Assembly (NCBI RefSeq): GCF_021390435.2
Contig: NZ_JAJVCN010000004.1
Location: 848,501 to 912,500 of the forward strand
Source: Kibdelosporangium philippinense
Lineage (GTDB): Bacteria > Actinomycetota > Actinomycetes > Mycobacteriales > Pseudonocardiaceae
Direction: 5' to 3'
Length of the DNA stretch: 64,000 nt
Shown: positions 32,008 to 40,214 of the stretch, one piece after another
Numbering within the stretch: the first letter of the stretch is position 1
How the letters are laid out: every line of letters begins with the position of its first letter
The notes under the pieces: generated by a model
Seen by the model: only the letters and a program-made list of their open reading frames with translations
The model's database searches: none
Told to the model about the DNA's origin: nothing
Made by a program: the position numbers and the translations under genes

Positions 32008-32037
32008 GTCTACAAGATTGTTGACAATCGTGTAGAC
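32008..32037. promoter_or_regulatory. 30-bp near-perfect palindrome upstream of GntR
   Basis: The left arm GTCTACAAGATTGT pairs with the complementary right arm with a single mismatch, across a two-base centre. It ends 19 bp before the GntR start codon, a good operator position for autoregulation. An inner GATTGT/ACAATC symmetry is embedded. Confidence 0.7.
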
Positions 32038-32056
32038 GATTCCTGCCGTCAAACAC

Positions 32057-32710
32057 GTGACACGCGCAGGTGAGATCGGCAAGCAAGCCGCATTGGACGC
32101 GCTACGCACCGCCATCGGCAACGGCGACGTAGCCCCAGGCCAGCGCCTCGTGGAAACAGAGCTGGCCGAACGCTTCGGAGTCTCACGAGCCAGCCTCCGC
32201 GCGGCCCTCATCGACCTGACCGCGGAAGGGCTGGCCGAACGCATCCCCAACCGGGGCGCCCGAGTCCGAGTGATCACGGTCGAAGAAGCCGTGGCCATCA
32301 CCGAATGCCGCATGGCACTGGAAGGCCTGTGCGCGAGCAAGGCCGCCGAGAAGGCAACGGCCGCCCAGATCGACATCCTGCAGACGCTGGGCGAGACCAT
32401 GTCCCACGCGGTCGAGGTGGGCGATGCCGTCAAGTACTCGTCGCTCAACCGTGCTCTGCACCAGTTCATCCGCGAGGTCGCTGACCAGCCAGTAGCCAAC
32501 GATCTGCTTCAGCGGCTGGCACAGCAGATCGTCCGGCACCAGCTCCGGTTGGCGCTCCGACCCGGCAGGCCGCGGCAGTCGCTGGCCGAACACCTCGCGA
32601 TCATCCGCGGTATCGCCGATCACGACCCGGACGCTGCCGAGGCGGCGGCGCGGGCACACCTGCGCAGCGTGATCGAAGCCCTCAAGGAGACGAAGGGAAA
32701 TCCTCGATGA
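32057..32710 (+). CDS. GntR family regulator, FCD subgroup
   Basis: A 217-residue regulator with a winged helix-turn-helix (LAERFGVSRASLRAALIDL) and an FCD ligand domain (ALHQFIREVADQPVANDL, EHLAIIRGIADHDP). The GTG at 32057 is close after the palindromic operator. Its last codons overlap the ATG of the chimeric remnant at 32707, which shows it once led an operon. The operon's genes have been lost; remains suggest a PIG-L-like deacetylase and a xanthine-dehydrogenase-type enzyme. Confidence 0.9.
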   Translation: MTRAGEIGKQAALDALRTAIGNGDVAPGQRLVETELAERFGVSRASLRAALIDLTAEGLAERIPNRGARVRVITVEEAVAITECRMALEGLCASKAAEKATAAQIDILQTLGETMSHAVEVGDAVKYSSLNRALHQFIREVADQPVANDLLQRLAQQIVRHQLRLALRPGRPRQSLAEHLAIIRGIADHDPDAAEAAARAHLRSVIEALKETKGNPR

Positions 32711-32846
32711 GCGGACCACTCCTGGTGATCAGCGCGTACGCTGGGGACTCGTGTGGCGCGCGGCTGGGGCGATCGCCAACGCGGTGTACCACGCGACTGG
32801 GCGAAGGATCCGCGACTTGCCGATCACACAGGACAAGCTGCTCTGA
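32707..32846 (+). pseudogene. Deletion scar: PIG-L start joined to xanthine-dehydrogenase tail
   Basis: The beginning (GPLLVISAYAGD, then in the next frame VWRAAGAIA) matches the N-terminus of PIG-L-type deacetylases with one base lost. It runs directly into NAVYHATGRRIRDLPITQDK, the characteristic C-terminus of the molybdopterin subunit of xanthine dehydrogenase. The junction falls near GCGATCGCCAAC, where both parent genes would read AIA, suggesting a microhomology deletion. It starts with ATGA coupling to the GntR gene. No product is expected. Confidence 0.72.
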
Positions 32847-32851
32847 ACCCC

Positions 32852-32885
32852 AGCGGGCCGTGACCCCAGCACGTCACGGCCCGCT
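32852..32885. terminator. Strong hairpin terminator
   Basis: AGCGGGCCGTGA pairs perfectly with TCACGGCCCGCT (32874-32885) around a 10-nt loop. It lies between the scar gene (+) and the MarC-type gene ending at 32892 on the minus strand, so it can serve both directions. No strong T-run follows. Confidence 0.7.
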
Positions 32886-32891
32886 GTTGCG

Positions 32892-33497
32892 TCAGTTGAT
32901 CTCCTCGATGATGTGCAGTTGCTCGAGGCCGCTGATGATCAGGTCGACGCCCAGCGCCGCCAGTAGGACGCCGAGGATGCGCACGAGCACCCAGGCATAC
33001 GTCATCTTCAGGTAGCGCAGGAGGATTCCCAGGATGGCGATGGCTGCGAAGTCCAGTGCGATGACCGCGACATAGGCGCCTGCGAGCACGTAGGTCGTTG
33101 ACCACGTGCTCGCGTCGGCCATCAGGAAGAGGTAGGCGACTGCCACTGGGTTTGCGTAGAACGAGGTGGCGAGCTCGTGTGTTCCTCCTGTTTGGTCGTG
33201 GCCCGTTTCTTGCTTGCGCCCCAGTACTAGGTCCAGTGCGTGTACGAACAGGATGACCCCGCTGGCCAGCATCAGTGCTCCGCCGCTGATGTGGAACAGC
33301 TGGATCAGCAGCCTTCCGGCCACGATCACGAACAGGCCGGTGGCGATGGCGGTCGCGGTCGTGGTGAACGCGACGCGCCAGCGCCCGCGGGCATCCGCTC
33401 TCTGAGTGTCCACAACGAACGCGAGCAGGATTTTCGGCGGTCCGACGACAGCGATCAGGATGCTGAACGCCTCCACAAAGGTCATACCCGCCATCAT
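32892..33497 (-). CDS. MarC family integral membrane protein
   Basis: A 201-residue protein with six membrane segments and the MarC/NAAT pattern: IAVVGPPKILLAFV near the start, FVHALDLVLG, ATSFYANPVAVAYLF, LGVDLIISGLEQLHI at the end. The physiological role of the family is unclear; it was once linked to antibiotic resistance. The ATG at 33497 overlaps the stop of the upstream MFS gene (ATGA), so the two form an operon. Confidence 0.85.
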   Translation of the reverse strand: MMAGMTFVEAFSILIAVVGPPKILLAFVVDTQRADARGRWRVAFTTTATAIATGLFVIVAGRLLIQLFHISGGALMLASGVILFVHALDLVLGRKQETGHDQTGGTHELATSFYANPVAVAYLFLMADASTWSTTYVLAGAYVAVIALDFAAIAILGILLRYLKMTYAWVLVRILGVLLAALGVDLIISGLEQLHIIEEIN

Positions 33498-35074
33498 CGA
33501 GCCGGGTCGGGACCTCCGCCATTCGGAACAGTATGAGTGGACGGAGTGTTTGGCGCCGTCGGTGGCACCCGGCGTAGCACGACCAGCACGAAGGCCGCGA
33601 TCAGAACCGACCCGCCCGCACCGATCCACGCCACCCAACGCAAACCGTCGACGAACGTACTGCTGGCAGCGAAACGCAGTGCGTCGCCCAGTGCGGTGGG
33701 CAGGGTTGCGGCTACCTCGAACGCCGATCCGAGTGTTTCCTTTGCCTGGGCAAGGGTTTCTCCGGGCAGGCCCGCTGGCGCCGTCTGTTCGAGTTCGCTG
33801 CGGTACACCACGGCGCCGAGGCTGCCGAGCAATGCGATGCCGGTCGCGCCGCCGAATTCGTTGGCTGTCTCGGAGATCGCCGCAGCCGCCCCAGCGCTTT
33901 CCTTGGGCACGGTCGCGAGTACGAGATCTGTCGCAATTGTTGCCACCGCACCGATCCCGGCGGCCATCACGAGTTGTGACGCCACCACCCAACCCACGCC
34001 GGACTCCACGCTGACCTGAGCGAACAGGACGAAACCCAAGCCGCCCAGCGTCAGTCCTGTTGCGACGATCAGCGAAGGCTTGATCTTCGCCGCTATCCCC
34101 GTCGCCACGCTCACCCCGACGAACATCCCGGCCATCCCAGGCAGGCTCCACAGTGCTGCTTTGAGCGGGCCGTAGCCGAGGACCAGTTGCAGGTACTGCG
34201 AGACGAACATCCCGAGTCCCGCAAGGACAAGAAACGTGATCGCGCACGCCACGACGGCACCACTGAACTGAACTCGGCGGAACAGTCGAACGTCGATCAT
34301 TGGATGTTCGGCAGTCGACATGCGGCGCAGGAACAGCGCGCCGAACGCGAGGCCCAAAGCGATCGAACCCACGTAGCCCCAGGCGAACCCGTCGGCCGCC
34401 AGCTTCTTCACGCCGTAGATCATCGGCAAGATCGTCGCCAGCGACAGCACTGACCCGAACAGGTCGAATCGGCTAGCCGTCGGGCTACGGAACTCTGGCA
34501 GCAGGATCGGGCCGAGGACCAGCAACAACACCATGACTGGCACGTTGAGCAGGAATACCGATCCCCACCAGAAGTGCTCGAGCATGAATCCGCCGATGAT
34601 CGGCCCGACGATCGCACCGCCCGCGAACCCCAGGGTCCACACGCTGACCGCGACCTGGCGTTGCCGTGGATCGTGGAACATGTTGCGGATCAACGAAAGC
34701 GTGGACGGCGCCAGCGTCGCGCCCGCGATCCCGAGCAGTGCGCGTGCGACGATCAGCATCTCGGTCGACTGGGCGTAGGCCGCGGCGATGGAGGCGAGAC
34801 CGAACAGCGCCGCACCGGCGAGCAGCACTTTGCGCCTGCCGATCCGGTCGCCGAGTGTCCCCATCGTGATCAGGAAACCGGCGAGGACGAACCCGTACAG
34901 GTCGAGGATCCACAGCAGTTGCGAACTGCTCGGCGCCAGGTCGGCGCTGAGGAACGGCAGCGCGTAGAACAGCACCGACAGGTCCATCGAGACCAGCAGG
35001 CACGGCAGAACGAGGACGACCAGCCCGAACCACTCGCGCCGGGTGGCCAGCTGGCGTGATGCCACCAGGTCCAT
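33494..35074 (-). CDS. MFS drug exporter, DHA2 (EmrB/QacA) type
   Basis: A 526-residue protein with 14 predicted membrane segments. The characteristic motif A (GTLGDRIGRRKVLL) and a central SALAPSTLSL-like motif C region (LGIAGATLAPSTLSLIR) are seen. It probably exports cationic or amphipathic drugs with proton antiport. It is transcribed first, followed by the MarC-type gene. A TGTTT-N7-AAACA palindrome at 35090-35106 lies just upstream of the ATG. No regulator gene is adjacent. Confidence 0.92.
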   Translation of the reverse strand: MDLVASRQLATRREWFGLVVLVLPCLLVSMDLSVLFYALPFLSADLAPSSSQLLWILDLYGFVLAGFLITMGTLGDRIGRRKVLLAGAALFGLASIAAAYAQSTEMLIVARALLGIAGATLAPSTLSLIRNMFHDPRQRQVAVSVWTLGFAGGAIVGPIIGGFMLEHFWWGSVFLLNVPVMVLLLVLGPILLPEFRSPTASRFDLFGSVLSLATILPMIYGVKKLAADGFAWGYVGSIALGLAFGALFLRRMSTAEHPMIDVRLFRRVQFSGAVVACAITFLVLAGLGMFVSQYLQLVLGYGPLKAALWSLPGMAGMFVGVSVATGIAAKIKPSLIVATGLTLGGLGFVLFAQVSVESGVGWVVASQLVMAAGIGAVATIATDLVLATVPKESAGAAAAISETANEFGGATGIALLGSLGAVVYRSELEQTAPAGLPGETLAQAKETLGSAFEVAATLPTALGDALRFAASSTFVDGLRWVAWIGAGGSVLIAAFVLVVLRRVPPTAPNTPSTHTVPNGGGPDPAR

Positions 35075-35089
35075 GAAATCCCCCTTGGA

Positions 35090-35106
35090 TGTTTACGTTG
35101 CAAACA
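35090..35106. promoter_or_regulatory. Palindrome before the MFS exporter
   Basis: TGTTT and AAACA form a 5-bp inverted repeat 15 bp upstream of the MFS start codon. It is a candidate repressor site; the regulator is not next to it. Confidence 0.35.
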
Positions 35107-35257
35107 GGCGATGTGAACAACGTATACGCAAGGTCAGGGCGGATGTAAAGCGGATTCAGCTCGGGTGGTGTGTACGGTGTAACCATAAGTTGGCGAGCTT
35201 GCGCATGGTTGTCCGTCAGCGATTGCCCGGCCTGGTGCGCGCGTGTACGGATAAGGC

Positions 35258-36301
35258 ATGGCTGAGGACAGTGTTAGCGAGTTTCTGACCAGGGTTGTCG
35301 AGGACAGCGGTGCCGCGTTCGCGGGAGTGAGCACGTCCATCGGCATCCGGCTTGGTCTGTACCAGGCGATGGCTGGTGCCGGGCCGATCACCGCCGAGCA
35401 ACTCGCGGACCGGACCGGCCTGGTCGAGCGGTACGTCGTGGAATGGCTGGCGGCCCAGGTGGCCGGGCGGTACGTGGACTTCGACCCAGAGTCCACTTCG
35501 TACATCTTGCCGGAGGCGCATGCCGCTGTCCTTGCTGACCCGACATCACCCGCGTACGCCGCCGGTTGGTTCACGATGCTGAAATCCTTGTACGCCACGG
35601 AAGATGCCTTGGTCGACGCGTTCCAAACCGGGAGTGGTGTTGGCTGGCAGGACCACGGTCCGGAGTTGTTCGAAGGTGTGGCGGCGTTCTACCGGCCTGG
35701 TTACGTTGCCTCGCTGATCTCCGAGTGGTTGCCCGCATTGCCTGGTGTGGTTGAGAAGCTGCGCGACGGGGTGTCGGTCGCGGACGTCGGATGCGGGTTC
35801 GGGCATTCCACTGTGCTGATGGCGCAAGCGTTTCCACTGTCCAGTTTCGTCGGGTACGACTTCCATGAACCGTCCATTGTGAACGCGCGAAAGTATGCCG
35901 ATGGCGTGCTCAACCTGAGGTTCCAGAAGGCGTCCGCGCAGGACTTTCCGGGCCCGTCCTACGACCTGATCACGTTCTTCGACTGCCTGCACGACCTCGG
36001 TGACCCAGTCGGCGCGCTCCGGCAGGTCGCGCGAACCCTCGCTGACGACGGCGTCTGCATGGTGGTCGAGCCGAACGTGTCAGCGAACGTCCTTGAGAAC
36101 CGCAATCCGATCGGCCGCGCGTTCACGGCCACGTCCGTCAGCTTGTGCCTTCCCGCTGCCCTGGCGCAGAACGGCCCGCACGCGCTGGGCAATCACGCGG
36201 GGGAGGAGAAGCTGCGCGAGATAGCCGCGGAAGCGGGCCTGACCGGCTGGAAGCTCGCCGTCGAAACGCCGACGAACCGGATCTACGCCATCACCCGGTG
36301 A
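35258..36301 (+). CDS. SAM-dependent class I methyltransferase with N-terminal winged helix
   Basis: A 347-residue protein. The N-terminal part (residues ~20-90) is a winged-helix-like domain of the type seen in Rv-family methyltransferases. The Rossmann core follows at VADVGCGFGHSTVLMAQAF (motif I), GYDFHEPSI and LITFFDCLHDL. Substrates are unknown, typically small molecules. Its stop codon overlaps the end of the convergent LLM-oxidoreductase gene by 11 bp. Confidence 0.88.
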   Translation: MAEDSVSEFLTRVVEDSGAAFAGVSTSIGIRLGLYQAMAGAGPITAEQLADRTGLVERYVVEWLAAQVAGRYVDFDPESTSYILPEAHAAVLADPTSPAYAAGWFTMLKSLYATEDALVDAFQTGSGVGWQDHGPELFEGVAAFYRPGYVASLISEWLPALPGVVEKLRDGVSVADVGCGFGHSTVLMAQAFPLSSFVGYDFHEPSIVNARKYADGVLNLRFQKASAQDFPGPSYDLITFFDCLHDLGDPVGALRQVARTLADDGVCMVVEPNVSANVLENRNPIGRAFTATSVSLCLPAALAQNGPHALGNHAGEEKLREIAAEAGLTGWKLAVETPTNRIYAITR

Positions 36302-37295
36302 CGCTGAGCCGCTCAACGAGGGATGCGAGCAGCTCGTACGACCGGCGGCGGGCTGCGTGGTCATACACCGGAGTCGTCACCATGATTTCGTTGGTACTGG
36401 TGTCATCCAGGACCTTTTGCAGCTGCTTGGTCACGGTGTCCGGGCTGCCGACAAGCACACTTCCGGAACGTACGGCGATTTCGGCACGATCGTCCTCCGT
36501 GTACGGATACGCCGCCGCGTCCTCAGGGCTCGGCAGTTGGATACGGTTGCCCCGGATCCGGCTGAGCACCTTCAACCGGGTCGAGCCCGCGAGCCATTCG
36601 GCGCGTTCGTCATCCTCGGCGACGATCACCGAAAGGCTGACCAAAAGCCGTGGCGAGGAGGCCTTTTCCCGATAGACGCGCGCAGCCTCGCCGGTCATCT
36701 CCAGGTTCAGGTGACCGGCGTAGGCATACGCCAATCCAAGCGAGGCGGCGATCTCCGCACTGTTGGGGGAGGAACCGAGCAGCCACACCGGCGGAACATT
36801 GCCTCCGACAACAGGAATAGCTTTGATCCGGGCATCCTGGGCAGGATTCAGCCAGCCCAGCAGCTCCTCCAGCTGTTCACGGAACGGCTTCGCCGTCCGC
36901 TCCCGCTCGGGACGAACCCGTTCCACCGCGGAACTAGGACCGCCTGGCGCGCGCCCGATCCCGAGGTCGATCCGTCCTGGATGGAGTGCGGTCAGCGTGC
37001 CGAACTGTTCTGCCACAACAATAGGAGCGTGATTCGGCAGCAGCACGCCACCCGCGCCGACGCGCAGGTGCTGCGTGCGGTTCGCGAGGTGGTTGACCAG
37101 GACGGCCGGGGCCGAGCTGGCTACGCCGCGCATGCTGTGGTGTTCGGGCACCCAATAACGGTGGTAGCCCAACGTATCCGCGAGGATGGCGAGATCGACG
37201 GTGTTCTCTAGCGCTTGCTTTGGCGTGGATCCCTGCACGATCGGCGAGGTGTCCAATACCGACAGACGAACGTCAGCCTGCCGAAGCCCGCTCAT
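36291..37295 (-). CDS. LLM-class flavin-dependent oxidoreductase (MsnO8-like)
   Basis: A 334-residue luciferase-like monooxygenase: DTSPIVQGSTPKQALENTVD, ADTLGYHRYWVPEHHSM, GGVLLPNHAPIVVAEQFGTL and ALHPGRIDLGIGRAPGG are typical of the MsnO8 subgroup. FMN or F420 could be the cofactor; the substrate is unknown. ATG at 37295 overlaps the 3' end of the upstream membrane gene by 23 bp. This puts it at the tail of the XRE/ImmA operon. Confidence 0.88.
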   Translation of the reverse strand: MSGLRQADVRLSVLDTSPIVQGSTPKQALENTVDLAILADTLGYHRYWVPEHHSMRGVASSAPAVLVNHLANRTQHLRVGAGGVLLPNHAPIVVAEQFGTLTALHPGRIDLGIGRAPGGPSSAVERVRPERERTAKPFREQLEELLGWLNPAQDARIKAIPVVGGNVPPVWLLGSSPNSAEIAASLGLAYAYAGHLNLEMTGEAARVYREKASSPRLLVSLSVIVAEDDERAEWLAGSTRLKVLSRIRGNRIQLPSPEDAAAYPYTEDDRAEIAVRSGSVLVGSPDTVTKQLQKVLDDTSTNEIMVTTPVYDHAARRRSYELLASLVERLSVTG

Positions 37296-38442
37296 GGTCG
37301 TCCTTCCCGAGCACCCCACGGGTGCGAAGCTCGTCTGCCACCGCGGTCATCCACTCGGCCCGGCTGCGCCAGTCCGGGAAATCCGGTTCCAGCCGTGGAT
37401 ACGGCGGCTCAGCCGGTTCCGAGGAGCCAGCCCATTTGCGTTGTTCGGCGCGTTTCCGCAAGCCCGCGGCGATGGCCTCCGCGGCCACCTTGGGGTCACG
37501 GATGTCCCCTGTCGGCTGTGGACAGTCCCTGGCCAGCTCGCTCAGCCCGTCGGTGATTTCCGTTGTGACACGGTCGAAGTCGCCCTGTGTGCCATCGAGC
37601 GCGACATAAGGGAACTCCGCGGTCAGCGTCCGCCACAACGGCAGCATCCGCTTGCTGAAGCGGGCACGTACCGAATTGTCGAGGCGCGCGCGAACCGCCA
37701 CGACGATCGTTGCCAGTGGCACCAACGCCAAACCAAGCGCCAGAACGAGTTGCCCGCCCAGCTGGCCAATGGAGTACAACGAAGTCAGCCAGTCGGGATC
37801 GAAGGTGGTGTCGATCTGACGGCCGAACTGGCGGACCAGCACCACACCGTCCACACCGATCGCCATCGCGGCCGACCCGACGATGACGATCCAGAACGCG
37901 GCCCGCGCCCAGACGTGACTGAGTTTCCGGCGCAACACCATGGCACGCCGGACACCGACGAACCACACGGTCAACGCGTAACCCGAAACCGACAGGTACC
38001 AAGCGGTGCGTTCCCAGTCGCTGTAGCGCTCCGGGCTCGCGGCCGGACGGCGGATCCCGTCGACCGAGATTTCCTTGACCACGACCATGACGATCAGCGC
38101 GGCCACCAGGAAACCCAGCTCTATCAGGGCTTTGCGCCTGCGCTGGGCGGCCGGGCGGTCGGTGTTGGCCAGCAGGAAGAACGTGGCCCAGCAGTAGGCC
38201 ATCGCCATCCAGCAGCCGTTGAGGATGTAGCCCCAGACCTCCGGCCCGAAGAAGTCCTTGATCGGCTGCAGGAGCGGGGTCTTGATGCCGAACGTCGCGG
38301 CGAACGCGAGGAACACGAGCCCCAACGTGAGGACCCGGAGAGCTGGATCTCTCGGTCTGCGGGACAGCTGCACGATCTCCCAGATCATGACGGCGCAGAT
38401 GACCACGCCCTTGGCCCACCGGATGACCAGCTCAACGTCCAT
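37273..38442 (-). CDS. MAB_1171c-type membrane protein
   Basis: A 389-residue protein with seven or so N-terminal membrane segments and a cytoplasmic C-terminal half. The combination VIRWAKGVVICAVMIWEIVQ, LVLAFAATF-like TM segments and a soluble tail with FPYVALDGTQGD matches the 'MAB_1171c family putative transporter' found next to ImmA/IrrE-like genes in actinobacteria. Its function is not established. It overlaps the upstream ImmA-type gene by 11 bp, so it is co-transcribed. Confidence 0.75.
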   Translation of the reverse strand: MDVELVIRWAKGVVICAVMIWEIVQLSRRPRDPALRVLTLGLVFLAFAATFGIKTPLLQPIKDFFGPEVWGYILNGCWMAMAYCWATFFLLANTDRPAAQRRRKALIELGFLVAALIVMVVVKEISVDGIRRPAASPERYSDWERTAWYLSVSGYALTVWFVGVRRAMVLRRKLSHVWARAAFWIVIVGSAAMAIGVDGVVLVRQFGRQIDTTFDPDWLTSLYSIGQLGGQLVLALGLALVPLATIVVAVRARLDNSVRARFSKRMLPLWRTLTAEFPYVALDGTQGDFDRVTTEITDGLSELARDCPQPTGDIRDPKVAAEAIAAGLRKRAEQRKWAGSSEPAEPPYPRLEPDFPDWRSRAEWMTAVADELRTRGVLGKDDHERASAG

Positions 38443-39361
38443 ACGTGAAACCAAACGCCCCTGCGATGCTCTGCTCGGCCGACCCCGCGGCATGCGGCAG
38501 CCGGTTCGGCTTCGGTCGTTGCTGCGCCAGCCGCGCCAACTCGCGGGCGCCGACCTCAGCCTCCCACTCACGCCAGTCGCCGTACGCACCGGCTACTGGA
38601 TCTTCGGCCGCGCCGACACCGCAGGTGAAAGAGTCACTCATGGTGAGGTGGTCGCGGACGATGTGCATGACCTCGTGGAAGATCACCAGCGACTGCTGCG
38701 GAGCGGGGGAGTCGCGTTCGACGAAGATCCGGTCGACGTCCCGGCTTGGCGCCAAGTGCCCGACTCCGGACGTGCCGCCGAGATCGGTCGCCTTGACCTT
38801 GATCCGCCTCCCGCGCTGCTTGGCGAGCCGTTCGCACAGGTCATGCGGGGTGAAGGGCAGCGCCAACCCGAGTTTGTCGACCAGGCCGCAGCACAACTCA
38901 CGCAGCTGCGCCATGTCCATTGGCGTCGGTGTCATCCCCATAGTCCCGCCGTCGTGCCCCGGCTGTACGTCGGCATCATGCCACGTTCGGATAGTGCCGG
39001 TGTCTGCACGTTCGCGCAATAGTGCGCGGCGCACATGTTCGCGCTGGGTAATGACGGGAATCCGGCAGATCCAGTAGGCGAGCAGGCCGCACTCGCGCAA
39101 CCCACGGACCAGCAGTTCGTCGCGGATCCGGTCGGCGACGGCCAGGTCGTCACCGAAGTACGCCGGGTCGATGCCGAAAAACTCGGCCAAGGCAGCCAAT
39201 TGGCCAGGCTCAGGCGCGGCTCCCGCGCGCAGCCGTTCGACGGCAGCTCCGCCTGCTTCCTCATTTGTGTAGGGCCGCCAGGCACCGGTGGCTGGGTCGC
39301 GCGTGACGACGACCTCGAACAGCCAGTTGAGCCGCTCAGCGACGGACCCGGGAGCGGTCAC
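38432..39361 (-). CDS. XRE-like / ImmA-IrrE metallopeptidase fusion
   Basis: A 309-residue protein. The first ~110 residues (LNWLFEVVVTRDP ... LAEFFGIDPAYFGDDLAV) look like a degenerate XRE-type helix-turn-helix. The C-terminal part, from about MDMAQLRELC, is an ImmA/IrrE (DUF955) metallopeptidase with the zinc motif FHEVMHIVRDH. Such proteases cleave a partner repressor after a stress signal, as ImmA does with ImmR. The GTG start overlaps the stop of the upstream XRE gene (GTGA). The fusion of both partners in one chain is notable. Confidence 0.8.
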   Translation of the reverse strand: MTAPGSVAERLNWLFEVVVTRDPATGAWRPYTNEEAGGAAVERLRAGAAPEPGQLAALAEFFGIDPAYFGDDLAVADRIRDELLVRGLRECGLLAYWICRIPVITQREHVRRALLRERADTGTIRTWHDADVQPGHDGGTMGMTPTPMDMAQLRELCCGLVDKLGLALPFTPHDLCERLAKQRGRRIKVKATDLGGTSGVGHLAPSRDVDRIFVERDSPAPQQSLVIFHEVMHIVRDHLTMSDSFTCGVGAAEDPVAGAYGDWREWEAEVGARELARLAQQRPKPNRLPHAAGSAEQSIAGAFGFTYGR

Positions 39362-39870
39362 GCCTCCTCTTCGTCATCGTCGACCAGTGCCTTGGCCAAC
39401 GCGCGCATCATCGAGGCCTGTTCACGGGCGGTCCTGGCGTTTCCGGCCGCATCTCGGCGGGCGGTCCGCGTGACACCGGAGGCCCGCAGGGCTTCTTGCA
39501 GCTCACGGGCGGCGTCGCGCAGCTCGTCCTGTGCTTGACGGCTCTCGGCGAGTTGCTGACGCAGCCGCTGCTCACGTTCGTCCAGGTCACGCTCGACTTG
39601 GGCAGTCACCGCGGGGTCGGTGAAGTACCCGACGGGGACGTCGAAGAACCAGGCCACCGCCTTGAGGGTGCGCAGGGTGGGGTTCTGCTTGACGCCTCGG
39701 CGCAGCTCACTGAGGTGTGACTCGGACATGTCCCAGCCCTCGGCCCGGCAGGCCGTGACAACCTCGCGGTTGGTGAAGGTCCGGTCCGGCGAGTCGGCCG
39801 GTCGTAGCACCTCGAACAGGCGGTTCAGCTGTGTGCTCAAACTGCCTGGTGGCTGCTCGTCGTGTGTCAT
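39358..39870 (-). CDS. XRE family transcriptional regulator
   Basis: A 170-residue protein. The N-terminal helix-turn-helix (TFTNREVVTACRAEGWDMSE, LRRGVKQNPTLRTLKAVAWF) is followed by a long charged coiled-coil (residues ~95-150) and an acidic tail. The start has a GGGAGA ribosome site. It heads the three-gene module and is the most likely substrate of the ImmA-type protease. Its upstream region holds the inverted site CGCTTCAGCG/CGCTGAAGCG. Confidence 0.85.
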   Translation of the reverse strand: MTHDEQPPGSLSTQLNRLFEVLRPADSPDRTFTNREVVTACRAEGWDMSESHLSELRRGVKQNPTLRTLKAVAWFFDVPVGYFTDPAVTAQVERDLDEREQRLRQQLAESRQAQDELRDAARELQEALRASGVTRTARRDAAGNARTAREQASMMRALAKALVDDDEEEA

Positions 39871-40214
39871 CGCATATCTCCCGCAGTATCAGTAGCACTG
39901 CCGTGCGCTGTGGACAACACGCGCCAGCCCAGCGTCGCCGGTGTGCGTTACTACTGCATCTTTGTCACGCTTCAGCGTAGCGCAAACCCCTATTCGTGTT
40001 TTATAGTTTCGCTGAAGCGGCCTGGGGGTTCGCTTCAGTAGGGGGTAGGTTCGCTCGGCGAACCGGACATGGTGGGGGGAAGATTGGCTGGTACTGCCGG
40101 AAAATGGGCAGTACCAGCCCCCAAATTCGGCTAAGGTCGGGCACAGAATCGGGTAGCAACGCGCGCTAGGTGGTTGGGCAGGCGCGCCAGTCTTTGGCGC
40201 GCTCTGGAGACCCG
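39871..40214. other. Promoter region with repeated XRE-like sites
   Basis: A 344-bp gap between the XRE module and the MFS gene. CGCTTCAGCG at 39968-39977 and its inverse CGCTGAAGCG at 40010-40019 flank an AT-rich stretch containing TATAAA on the minus strand. A third copy, CGCTTCAG, lies at 40031-40038. No gene is recognised. Confidence 0.55.
39968..40038. promoter_or_regulatory. Paired inverted operator sites for the XRE module
   Basis: Perfect 10-bp inverted arms at 39968-39977 and 40010-40019, 32 bp apart, with an 8-bp extra site at 40031-40038. They bracket a -10-like TATAAA on the minus strand, so binding could block the XRE operon promoter. Confidence 0.55.

Noticed and set aside
30443..32086. 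Upstream extension of the DedA frame to over 700 codons
   Set aside because: The extension is antisense or out of frame to the zincin-motif and TetR genes; the DedA domain starts at the ATG 30442 with ATGA coupling.
37186..38448. 420-codon plus-strand frame opposite the MAB_1171c-type gene
   Set aside because: The composition is that of an antisense frame; the minus strand gives clear membrane segments and coupled neighbours.
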